Part shown: in pieces, positions 1 to 6,016 of the stretch
Layout: each line of letters opens with the position of its first letter
How positions within the stretch are numbered: the stretch's first letter is position 1
Source of the DNA: Bacteroidaceae bacterium
GTDB taxonomy: Bacteria; Bacteroidota; Bacteroidia; Bacteroidales; Bacteroidaceae
DNA: 6,867 nucleotides
Reading direction: 5' to 3'
NCBI GenBank assembly: GCA_024695315.1
Contig: JAILIJ010000315.1
Location: 1 to 6,867 of the forward strand
Made by a program: the position numbers and the translations under genes
The notes under the pieces: generated by a model
The model's input: only the letters and a program-made list of their open reading frames with translations
The model's database searches: none
Told to the model about the DNA's origin: nothing

Positions 1-317
1 AGCTTTTAAATACAAAACGTTACTTTGCTAAGTGGATTTTACAATTATTGTTAACAAAAGCAAATTTTTGTAAAATATCTATTCTTAAACATTTATAAAA
101 AAAACTTTTTTAGTTCTTTCTTTATCATAATTTAGTATTCTACCTAAATATATATCAACACAAATTCAACCAGATGTTTCTTATTTTCGGATAGATATGT
201 AGGTATTTTTAGAGGAATAAAGGTACGATATATTTATAAAAGGTATTTGATGTATAGGCAAATTTGGACGATTTATAGATTTTTCTATTCATTTTTTTAG
301 GACTTATCATATAACAC
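1..317. other. AT-rich stretch without a supported gene
   Basis: This edge of the window is very AT-rich and holds no open frame with coding character. It contains a 10-bp perfect palindrome, TTGTTAACAA, at 48-57, and several A or T runs. A 31-codon frame open from the left edge on the plus strand stops at 98, but it has no recognisable protein features. The stretch lies beyond the minus-strand terminator at 318-348, so it is probably spacer before the next gene to the left, outside the window. Confidence 0.6.
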
Positions 318-348
318 AAAAAAAGTGCGTCAAAACAGACGTACTTTT
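318..348 (-). terminator. Rho-independent terminator ending a minus-strand transcript from the GC-richer island
   Basis: The arms at 321-331 and 338-348 form an 11-bp stem (AAAAGTGCGTC pairing with GACGTACTTTT, with one G-U wobble) closing a 6-nt loop. On the minus strand the hairpin is followed by a run of seven T, read from A318-A324. The plus-strand side has only four T, which lie inside the stem, so the polarity favours minus-strand transcription. No protein gene ends here, so the terminator implies that something else between about 350 and 605 is transcribed. Some bidirectional activity is possible. Confidence 0.75.
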
Positions 349-357
349 CTACCCCAC

Positions 358-592
358 CTCCTTCGACAACGATTCGTATCCCCTTCGGAACAGCTTCGAA
401 TTCCATTGCTGATGAGCATCGATTTCGAGTGTTTGAAATTTATCTCACCTCCAAGTAGGAATCGGAGCTTGAAACGCATCGTCAGATGAATGCTCCAAGG
501 TAGTAAATATTACGCATATCAGCCTCATTTTACCCCCTCAAAAAAAGTTTTAACATAAAATTTAACATTTTAACACATCCGATACGAAGGAG
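358..592. repeat. Split inverted repeat bracketing the GC-richer island
   Basis: GATACGAAGGAG at 581-592 is complementary in two ways to the other end of the island. Its part CGAAGGAG (585-592) pairs with CTCCTTCG at 358-365, and its part GATACGAA (581-588) pairs with TTCGTATC at 373-380. The two 8-bp pairings share four bases. They are therefore either alternatives or one 12-bp helix with an 11-nt bulge. Pairing at 358-365 would cover most of the Shine-Dalgarno-like segment. The matches are visible directly, but their biological meaning is inferred. Confidence 0.4.
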
Positions 593-718
593 TGTAATCT
601 CGACTTTGCAATCGTAAAAATTATTTATAATGACTTTTCTTCTTTTTTTCTCTGTCTTTATATACGATTTTATTAAGACTATATGAATAGATATATAAAT
701 AAGACAAATGGTTTTTAT

Positions 719-766
719 AAAAAAACGGATGTTACTCTGATAAGTTCATTTCAGTAGTAACATCCG
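719..766 (-). terminator. Rho-independent terminator of the GH43 gene
   Basis: CGGATGTTACT (726-736) pairs perfectly with AGTAACATCCG (756-766). The helix extends inward through CTGA (737-740) with TCAG (751-754) past one bulged T (755), leaving a 10-nt loop. On the minus strand the hairpin is followed by seven T, read from A719-A725. It starts 29 nt after the GH43 stop codon. The T-run on one side only makes it a minus-strand terminator. Confidence 0.9.
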
Positions 767-795
767 AATTTACAAGAAATTAGTATATTAATACA

Positions 796-3693
796 TTAGT
801 ATTTTACTTTTTTACCATTTACAATATAAATTCCCTTTTGTGGGAGGGTAACTTTTCGTCCTGTTAAATCATATATTCCTTTTGAGGATTTTATTTCTTC
901 ACTTTCTACGGTTTCTATAGAAGTTTCTGCCGCAGAAGAGAAATCGTTAACAAGATTTAGGCGCGTATTCAAGCCTTTCACATCTGTTGCCGTCAACTCT
1001 CGATTATAGATCATCAAATCATCAAAATAAGCATCAAGACTTCCCCAGAAAGAGCCAAATCCTAAGTAAAAATATCTTGTATTTTTAACAAAGTCGACAA
1101 CTTGACTGAAGTCGAAAGAACTCTTTTCTACACTACCGGAATAAACAAGTTTACTTGAAATGTAGGCCTTGCCGTCAAGATAAAGGGAATACCCATTTTC
1201 TTTTGAGAATGTAAATGTAACAAGATGCCACTCTCCTTCCCCAATACTTGAAACGATAACTGAATTTGGATTATTCACGTCAAACCAATTACCTCCGTTG
1301 TCATTATAGCCAATATAGCTGTTTCCTGTGAGGAACAAACGAGCTCCTGAGGCTGTTGCTGAAGTAGAATTAAAAAATGACCATATATCATCATAATAAT
1401 TACTTCCATCGGTTCTGTTTACCCAAAGACTGACTGTAAAGCCATCAAGTTCCGATGCTCCGTAAAGAGGATTTGGCAATCTTACAAAACTATTAGATCC
1501 CTGAGCTCCATAATACTGATGAACAACTGAACCAAAGCGTGAATAATACGGATCTGATTCTAATGATGGAACCAAAGAAGAGGATTTCGCTCTTCCATAA
1601 GTTGCTACGTGCTCAGAATTATATAAATTATAAGTAGGTTTTGAATCAAAATTGTAGTATGCGACAAGTCCAGTAGTCTGATCACCACTTATTTCGGATG
1701 CCGCTGTACAAACTGTTGTAAAATCTCTTTCCCAATAGTAATCTCCACATTCCATACGTGCTGTCATGGTAAGTGACGTAGACTCTGGCTGAGGATTAAA
1801 CTTTCCATCATCTGACAAAACTTCTGGATTGGATGATTTCCAAGTAAGGGTTGCATTTTCTACTGGGTCAAACTGTAAAACCATATTTGACTTTACACTA
1901 AAGAATTTTGAAGCCGAGAAACAATCTGACTTATGATTGAGGTAGTTCAAAGAAAGGGCATACTTTGGCTGAAGTTTATATCCCCATACAGGAACTCCAT
2001 TATTGGCATTATTCTTTACGTCACATACGGTTGTAAATGCTATCGCTTTAGACTTATTATTTTCCAAAGTCTGCTCAACTATCACTCCATTATAGGTAGA
2101 TGAACCAAGTTTAATACTGAAATAGGCTGTACCTTCTGTAAGAGACCAAGTTCCTTTATAGTCGCCTGTTACAGTTCCATCTTCATTCAAACAAATTAGT
2201 CCAGGAGTTGCCTCTTCAAAATCATTATGGGAAAGTTTATAAGGATGTAAAAGTACGTGGTATTCTCCGATTATTTCGTCCTTGGAGAATGGACAACCGG
2301 CTGCTATGGAATCGTCGGTTACAGTCTCTCCTGCAAACTGGAATGGCGCAGTTACCAACCATCCATTTTTATTTAAGAAAAGCTGATAACTACGAACAGA
2401 ATGGCCAACAGTTCCATTATTGAACTTTGTATGGCAAACTAGGAAATTTCTACCTTGGGCGTCAGAACATGCGGAATTATGCCCTTGGGCACATTCTCCA
2501 GTAGTCATAGTTCCCCAATTGTTCATTGCGCCAATAAGTTTCGTTCCTCTGTTTGTAGACGCATTAGGGCCATAGTTAAGAATCCATCTATTTACATCGG
2601 TAAATAGCGCAGAAACGCCATTTGCATCTTTATATGGTCCATCTGGTGAGGATGAGCGGAAAACGCGCATTTCGTAGCCACCATCAGGGGCAAATCCGCC
2701 ATAACTCATAAAAAGATAATAATATTCACCAAAATGCTGGATGTATGGGCCTTCTCCACTTACGTAATACCCACCTGCTATCTTTTTACCAAAGTATTCA
2801 TCACTCGTACACTGGGCACTTGTTGCATTTACATTTGGGAATGTATAGGTATAATCTCGAAGTCCTGTTGTCTTATCAAGTTTTATCATAAATATACCAC
2901 CAGACCAAGAGCCATAAGCCATCCATAATTCTCCTTCTTCATCAAAAAATACACATGGGTCAATACAATTTGGCCAATAAGTACCATTACTATTGCCCTT
3001 ATTATATTTCGAAGGAAGTGATGACAAAGTACCCATTACAATCTCCAAATCACTTTCTTTATAGCTAGGAGGAGCTATATTATTGGTATTTTCACCTGAT
3101 GTATTAGACCCAATAAAACCTCCCATAACAACTGGTCCCTGATATGTATAAGGTCCTGTGATATTATCACTTGTCATAAGAACGATTACAGAAGACCAAA
3201 AATCGCCATTAAGACTTACATAATAGCACCATTTATTCATGGTTGGATTCCATACTAAATCTGGTGCCCACTGGTCTCCACTTACCCAAGATGCTTCTGT
3301 CGCTCCACTATGGTTTGAATAATAATGAGCACACCAAGCTGCAGCATCAAATGATGGAAAATCGACTTCTTCTGTAACTCCATTAAGAGTTCTCTTTACT
3401 GTACGCGGAGTATTTTTCTTAAATGCTTTGTCATAAGAAGTATTATAATAATTTGTTATGACTGTCCAATTACGTAAATCTTTTGACTTTGCCCCTATAT
3501 AATGAGAACCAAATATATAAAAATAATCATCAGCATCATTATAAACAACTGATGGATCATGTACGCTAACAGATCGAAAAGATGTACTCTTATACAAACT
3601 ATTTAAGTCAGATGTTTGTAACTCTGTCTGCGCTGAAATACTTTGACAAATTAAGAAAAAGATAGATAAGATAAAAGTAAAGTTTTTATTCAT
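796..3693 (-). CDS. Secreted multidomain GH43 glycoside hydrolase, probable endo-arabinanase
   Basis: This 965-residue exported enzyme probably cuts alpha-1,5-arabinan from plant pectin. Residues 1-21 form a signal peptide (hydrophobic core, ISA before Q22, no lipobox). Residues about 40-450 are the GH43 five-bladed propeller. The catalytic set is visible: D46 in HDPSVV (general base), D245 in CIDP (pKa modulator) and E314 in SGEGPY (general acid). WAPD (142-145) and GHNS (404-407), the latter carrying the metal-site histidine of arabinanases, are also present. Residues about 470-575 match the GH43 C-terminal domain of Abn2-type arabinanases. Residues about 580-665 resemble an atrophied bacterial Ig domain (TWKSSNPEVLSDDGKF). 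Residues about 675-910 are LamG/concanavalin A-like (GFTVSLWV, WHLVTFTFS, DDLMIYNREL). The last 28 residues (GIYDLTGRKV, KGIYIVNGKK) form a Prevotella-type sorting-like tail. The start is the ATG giving the intact signal peptide. The gene has its own promoter and terminator, with no SusC/SusD partners visible. Family is certain; arabinan specificity is inferred. Confidence 0.92.
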   Translation of the reverse strand: MNKNFTFILSIFFLICQSISAQTELQTSDLNSLYKSTSFRSVSVHDPSVVYNDADDYFYIFGSHYIGAKSKDLRNWTVITNYYNTSYDKAFKKNTPRTVKRTLNGVTEEVDFPSFDAAAWCAHYYSNHSGATEASWVSGDQWAPDLVWNPTMNKWCYYVSLNGDFWSSVIVLMTSDNITGPYTYQGPVVMGGFIGSNTSGENTNNIAPPSYKESDLEIVMGTLSSLPSKYNKGNSNGTYWPNCIDPCVFFDEEGELWMAYGSWSGGIFMIKLDKTTGLRDYTYTFPNVNATSAQCTSDEYFGKKIAGGYYVSGEGPYIQHFGEYYYLFMSYGGFAPDGGYEMRVFRSSSPDGPYKDANGVSALFTDVNRWILNYGPNASTNRGTKLIGAMNNWGTMTTGECAQGHNSACSDAQGRNFLVCHTKFNNGTVGHSVRSYQLFLNKNGWLVTAPFQFAGETVTDDSIAAGCPFSKDEIIGEYHVLLHPYKLSHNDFEEATPGLICLNEDGTVTGDYKGTWSLTEGTAYFSIKLGSSTYNGVIVEQTLENNKSKAIAFTTVCDVKNNANNGVPVWGYKLQPKYALSLNYLNHKSDCFSASKFFSVKSNMVLQFDPVENATLTWKSSNPEVLSDDGKFNPQPESTSLTMTARMECGDYYWERDFTTVCTAASEISGDQTTGLVAYYNFDSKPTYNLYNSEHVATYGRAKSSSLVPSLESDPYYSRFGSVVHQYYGAQGSNSFVRLPNPLYGASELDGFTVSLWVNRTDGSNYYDDIWSFFNSTSATASGARLFLTGNSYIGYNDNGGNWFDVNNPNSVIVSSIGEGEWHLVTFTFSKENGYSLYLDGKAYISSKLVYSGSVEKSSFDFSQVVDFVKNTRYFYLGFGSFWGSLDAYFDDLMIYNRELTATDVKGLNTRLNLVNDFSSAAETSIETVESEEIKSSKGIYDLTGRKVTLPQKGIYIVNGKKVKY

Positions 3694-3721
3694 AATTAAA
3701 GGTATATAAATATTTAGGCTA

Positions 3722-3748
3722 CAAACTTACAAATTAAATATAAAACAA
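3722..3748 (-). promoter_or_regulatory. Candidate Bacteroidota-type promoter of the GH43 gene
   Basis: Read on the minus strand, TAAGTTTG (3729-3722) matches the -7 consensus TAnnTTTG at every fixed position. A TTG (3748-3746) lies 16 nt upstream, slightly closer than the usual 17-23 nt. Transcription would start near 3716, giving a leader of about 23 nt before the ATG at 3693. No Shine-Dalgarno is present and the leader is A/T-rich, as is normal in this phylum. The promoter sits between the rplQ terminator and GH43, which supports independent transcription. No operator is recognisable. Confidence 0.55.
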
Positions 3749-3761
3749 GAAAAATAATAAT

Positions 3762-3800
3762 AAAAAAAAAAGACTGTGCACCATAAGATACACAGTCTTT
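3762..3800 (-). terminator. Rho-independent terminator of the ribosomal protein/rpoA operon
   Basis: AAAGACTGTG (3769-3778) pairs perfectly with CACAGTCTTT (3791-3800), a 10-bp stem around a 12-nt loop. On the minus strand it is followed by a T-run read from A3762-A3771, partly inside the stem. The hairpin begins 23 nt after the rplQ stop codon. It separates the highly expressed operon from the GH43 gene downstream. Confidence 0.92.
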
Positions 3801-3823
3801 AACGTAAAATATAAAGTTTTTGA

Positions 3824-4300
3824 TTACTCTGCTGGTGTTTCAGCAGGAGTTTCTACTGTTGCGTCTGTAGCTTCAGCCTTTGGAGCTGCCTTTTTAGAAC
3901 GACGTGTACGAGTCTTCTTAACTTCAGCCTTAGCCATGTTCTCATCAAAGTCAACAAGCTCGATAAATGCCATATCAGCATCGTCATTTGCACGCTTACC
4001 CAACTTGATGATACGAGTATAACCGCCTGGACGGTTAGCTACCTTAGAAGCTACTTCTCCGAAGAGATTCTTAATAGCCTCCTTATTTTGGAGATAGCTA
4101 AACACAACACGACGATTAGCAGTAGTGTCCTCCTTAGCCTTTGTAATCAGTGGCTCAACATAAATGCGAAGAGCCTTTGCCTTCTGGAGCGTAGTTGTAA
4201 TTCTTTTGTGCTCGAAAAGAGAGATTGCCATATTAGCAAGCATAGCAGCACGGTGAGAATTCTTACGACCGAGGTGATTGAATTTCTTATTGTGTCTCAT
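3824..4300 (-). CDS. rplQ: 50S ribosomal protein L17 (bL17)
   Basis: L17 is a large-subunit protein near the exit-tunnel side of the ribosome. The core is at residues 1-118, recognisable from MRHNKKFNHLGR, then NSHRAAMLANMA (14-25), the ITTTLQKAKALR stretch (34-45) and GGYTRIIKLGKRANDDADMAFIEL (92-115). At 158 residues it is about 30 longer than the E. coli protein. The excess is a low-complexity tail from about 124: first basic (KKTRTRRSKKAAPK), then acidic and Pro/Thr/Ala-rich, ending in a repeated ETPA. Such tails are common in Bacteroidota L17. The start is 3 nt after the rpoA stop (TAA AAA ATG), so translation is probably coupled. It is the last gene of the operon, as in most bacteria. 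Confidence 0.97.
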   Translation of the reverse strand: MRHNKKFNHLGRKNSHRAAMLANMAISLFEHKRITTTLQKAKALRIYVEPLITKAKEDTTANRRVVFSYLQNKEAIKNLFGEVASKVANRPGGYTRIIKLGKRANDDADMAFIELVDFDENMAKAEVKKTRTRRSKKAAPKAEATDATVETPAETPAE

Positions 4301-4303
4301 TTT

Positions 4304-5296
4304 TTAGTCTTTGTCTAATTTATACTTAGAAATATCAGTTCCGAACGAAAGGTTCAAGCTCTCAAGCAAGTCGTCAAGCTCTGTGAGTGACTTCTTACCA
4401 AAGTTACGGAACTTAAGCAAATCAGTTTTGTTAAATTGCACAAGATCGCCGAGAGTATCAACATCCGCAGCCTTCAAACAGTTGAGGGCACGAACTGAAA
4501 GATCCATATCAACGAGCTTTGTCTTAAGCAACTGACGCATACGCAATACCTCTTCATCAAATTCCTCGTTACCTTCCATTTCAGCATTCTCAAGAGTAAT
4601 CTTCTCATCTGAGAACAACATAAAGTGGTAGATAAGAATCTTCGCTGCTTCCTTGAGTGCATCCTTTGGATGGATTGAGCCATCCGTAGTGATTTCAAGA
4701 ATGAGTTTATCGAAGTCAGTCTTTTGACCTACACGATAGTTTTCAATTGCATACTTGACGTTGCGAATTGGAGTGTAGATAGAGTCAATAGCGAGATCGT
4801 TAATTTCCCTGCAATAAGCTCTGTTCTCATCAGCAGGAACATAACCGCGTCCCTTATTAATATTCAACTCCAACTCCAAAGTTGCTTGAGGATCTAAATG
4901 ACAAATTACCAAATCAGGATTTAACACTCCAAACCCACTGAGATACTTGTTGATATCTCCAGCCTTAAACTCACTTGAATTCTCAACGGAGATTGATACA
5001 CGTTCTGTGTCTCCTCCATCTGGTAACTGCTTGAATCGAACTTGCTTCAGATTCAAGATAATGCCGGTTACATCCTCTTTAACTCCTGGAATAGATGCAA
5101 ATTCATGCTCAACACCCTGAATACGTATAGTGTTGATTGCATAACCCTCAAGAGATGATAGAAGAATGCGTCGGAGGGCATTACCGATGGTAATACCAAA
5201 ACCTGGCTCTAGAGGACGGAACTCAAACTTTCCGTACTTGTCGTCAGCCTCCAGCATTATAACTTTTTCTGGTTTTTGAAATGCTAATACCGCCAT
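4304..5296 (-). CDS. rpoA: DNA-directed RNA polymerase subunit alpha
   Basis: The alpha subunit dimerises to nucleate RNA polymerase assembly and contacts promoter UP elements and regulators. The N-terminal assembly domain is about residues 1-235, with the hallmark ITIGNALRRILLSSLEGYAI (35-54) for beta/beta-prime contact and dimerisation. A linker rich in acidic residues (about 236-255) leads to the C-terminal helix-hairpin-helix domain (about 265-318), with SVRALNCLKAADVDTLGDLV and NFGKKSLTELDDLLESLNLS. By alignment by eye, R269 and N272 match the DNA-contact residues R265 and N268 of E. coli alpha. The length of 330 is normal. It starts 11 nt after rpsD in an A/T-rich spacer without Shine-Dalgarno. 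Nothing is missing. Confidence 0.99.
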   Translation of the reverse strand: MAVLAFQKPEKVIMLEADDKYGKFEFRPLEPGFGITIGNALRRILLSSLEGYAINTIRIQGVEHEFASIPGVKEDVTGIILNLKQVRFKQLPDGGDTERVSISVENSSEFKAGDINKYLSGFGVLNPDLVICHLDPQATLELELNINKGRGYVPADENRAYCREINDLAIDSIYTPIRNVKYAIENYRVGQKTDFDKLILEITTDGSIHPKDALKEAAKILIYHFMLFSDEKITLENAEMEGNEEFDEEVLRMRQLLKTKLVDMDLSVRALNCLKAADVDTLGDLVQFNKTDLLKFRNFGKKSLTELDDLLESLNLSFGTDISKYKLDKD

Positions 5297-5307
5297 TGAT
5301 TTATTTA

Positions 5308-5913
5308 TTATTTAGAGTACAACTCGACAATCATCTGCTCCTTGATATTCTCTGGAATGTCAGCACGATCTGGTACGTGAATAAACTTACCAGCCTTCTG
5401 TGTCTCATCCCATTCGATCCAAGGGTACTTGCTGTGGTTGAAACCTGCAAGTGATGCTTCAATTACCTCAAGGCTCTTTGCCTTCTCACGTACAGCAATA
5501 ATTTGACCTGGCATAACAGCATATGAAGGTATGTTAACAACCTGGCCATCAACTGTAATGTGCTTGTGACTAACAAGCTGACGTGCAGCAGCACGTGTTG
5601 GAGCAATACCAAGACGATAAACTACATTGTCAAGACGTGATTCGAGGAGCTGAAGTAAAACCTCACCTGTTACGCCAGACTGCTTTTGAGCCTTAGCATA
5701 AAGGTTACGGAACTGACGCTCGAGAACACCATAAGTATATTTAGCTTTCTGCTTCTCAGCAAGCATAAGACCGTACTCTGAAGACTTCTTACGACGGTTA
5801 TTTCCGTGCTGACCTGCAGGATAATTTCTCTTAGAAAGAACCTTATCTGGGCCGAAGATAGCCTCGCCGAAACGACGTGAGATTCTTGATTTTGGTCCAA
5901 TATATCTAGCCAT
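5308..5913 (-). CDS. rpsD: 30S ribosomal protein S4 (uS4)
   Basis: S4 is a primary 16S rRNA-binding protein that starts small-subunit assembly, and in several bacteria it represses its own operon. The start MARYIGPKSRISRRFGE and the YPAGQHGNNRRKKSSEYG block (31-48) are typical. The S4 RNA-binding domain spans about 92-153 (SRLDNVVYRLGIAPTRAAAR, QLVSHKHITVDGQVVNIPSY). There is no cysteine at all, so this is a zinc-free form. The length of 201 residues is close to the family norm. It is preceded by an unusually long, structured 103-nt gap after rpsK, which suggests control at this point, and followed by rpoA after 11 nt. Confidence 0.98.
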   Translation of the reverse strand: MARYIGPKSRISRRFGEAIFGPDKVLSKRNYPAGQHGNNRRKKSSEYGLMLAEKQKAKYTYGVLERQFRNLYAKAQKQSGVTGEVLLQLLESRLDNVVYRLGIAPTRAAARQLVSHKHITVDGQVVNIPSYAVMPGQIIAVREKAKSLEVIEASLAGFNHSKYPWIEWDETQKAGKFIHVPDRADIPENIKEQMIVELYSK

Positions 5914-5934
5914 ATATTTTCTTTTTGTTTAAAG

Positions 5935-6006
5935 TGCGTACCCCACGACCCGCAGCAGCAGCCGCAGAAAGGAAAGATGCGGCAAAATGAGCTGTGGGAT
6001 ATCGCA
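5935..6006 (-). promoter_or_regulatory. Structured RNA leader of rpsD, candidate S4-binding control element
   Basis: The rpsK-rpsD gap is 103 nt and GC-rich, while the other gaps in the operon are 3-33 nt. Read as minus-strand RNA, TGCGATATCCCAC (6006-5994) pairs with GTGGGGTACGCA (5946-5935): a 12-bp helix with one wobble and one bulged A. Inside it, GCCGCA (5983-5978) pairs with TGCGGC (5966-5961) around the 11-nt pyrimidine loop 5977-5967. A repeated GCT stretch (5960-5952) could pair with AGC at 5993-5991. The helix ends 21 nt before the rpsD ATG. No T-run follows, so it is not a terminator, and no frame crosses it. S4 is known to regulate its own mRNA in E. coli and Bacillus; binding here is inferred. 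Confidence 0.65.
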
Positions 6007-6016
6007 GAATATAAAA

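Larger units (their letters stand above)
318..605 (-). ncRNA. Candidate small RNA or conserved non-coding element, function unknown
   Basis: I do not recognise this element. On the minus strand, about 540 to 349 is roughly 45% G+C by hand count while both flanks are strongly AT-rich, and it runs straight into the terminator at 318-348. A weak -7-like box, TACGATTG (609-616; consensus TAnnTTTG), would start an RNA near 605, about 290 nt long; no good -33 box is visible. Foldable parts in RNA order include TTGGAGC with GCTCCGA (498-492 with 468-462), TGCT with AGCA (418-415 with 410-407), and an arm near 592-581 complementary to segments at 380-373 and 365-358. Shine-Dalgarno-like AAGGAGGTG (363-355) and GGAGGTG (452-446) lie inside. 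Short frames exist, but each is broken by stops or runs into the terminator. Alternatives are a decayed small gene, a dispersed repeat, or a 6S-type RNA. The boundaries are inferred. Confidence 0.35.

Noticed and set aside
48..57. Palindrome TTGTTAACAA as an operator
   Set aside because: A 10-bp palindrome in very AT-rich DNA is expected by chance, and no gene or promoter is placed next to it in the window.
3..98. Plus-strand frame open from the left edge, 31 codons
   Set aside because: It could be the end of a gene outside the window, but the peptide is unrecognisable, the stretch is very AT-rich and no clear terminator follows.
209..406. A 65-codon minus-strand open frame starting MEFEAVPKG
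   Set aside because: It runs straight through the terminator hairpin at 318-348 and continues into AT-rich sequence. Its second half has no protein character, so it is unlikely to be translated as a whole.
318..605. Assignment of the island to 6S RNA
   Set aside because: A long hairpin with a central open bubble could not be built convincingly by hand. Only the distal arms and small local hairpins pair, so the family name is withheld.
630..686. Plus-strand 18-codon hydrophobic peptide frame (MTFLLFFSVFIYDFIKTI)
   Set aside because: It arises from a T-rich tract. The upstream CGACTTTG (601-608) lacks the TA of the -7 consensus and no -33 box is visible, so there is no support for expression.
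796..3693. Selfish or mobile origin of the GH43 gene
   Set aside because: No insertion-sequence ends, target duplications, integrase or tRNA attachment site are visible around it. Its position beside the ribosomal operon alone is not evidence.
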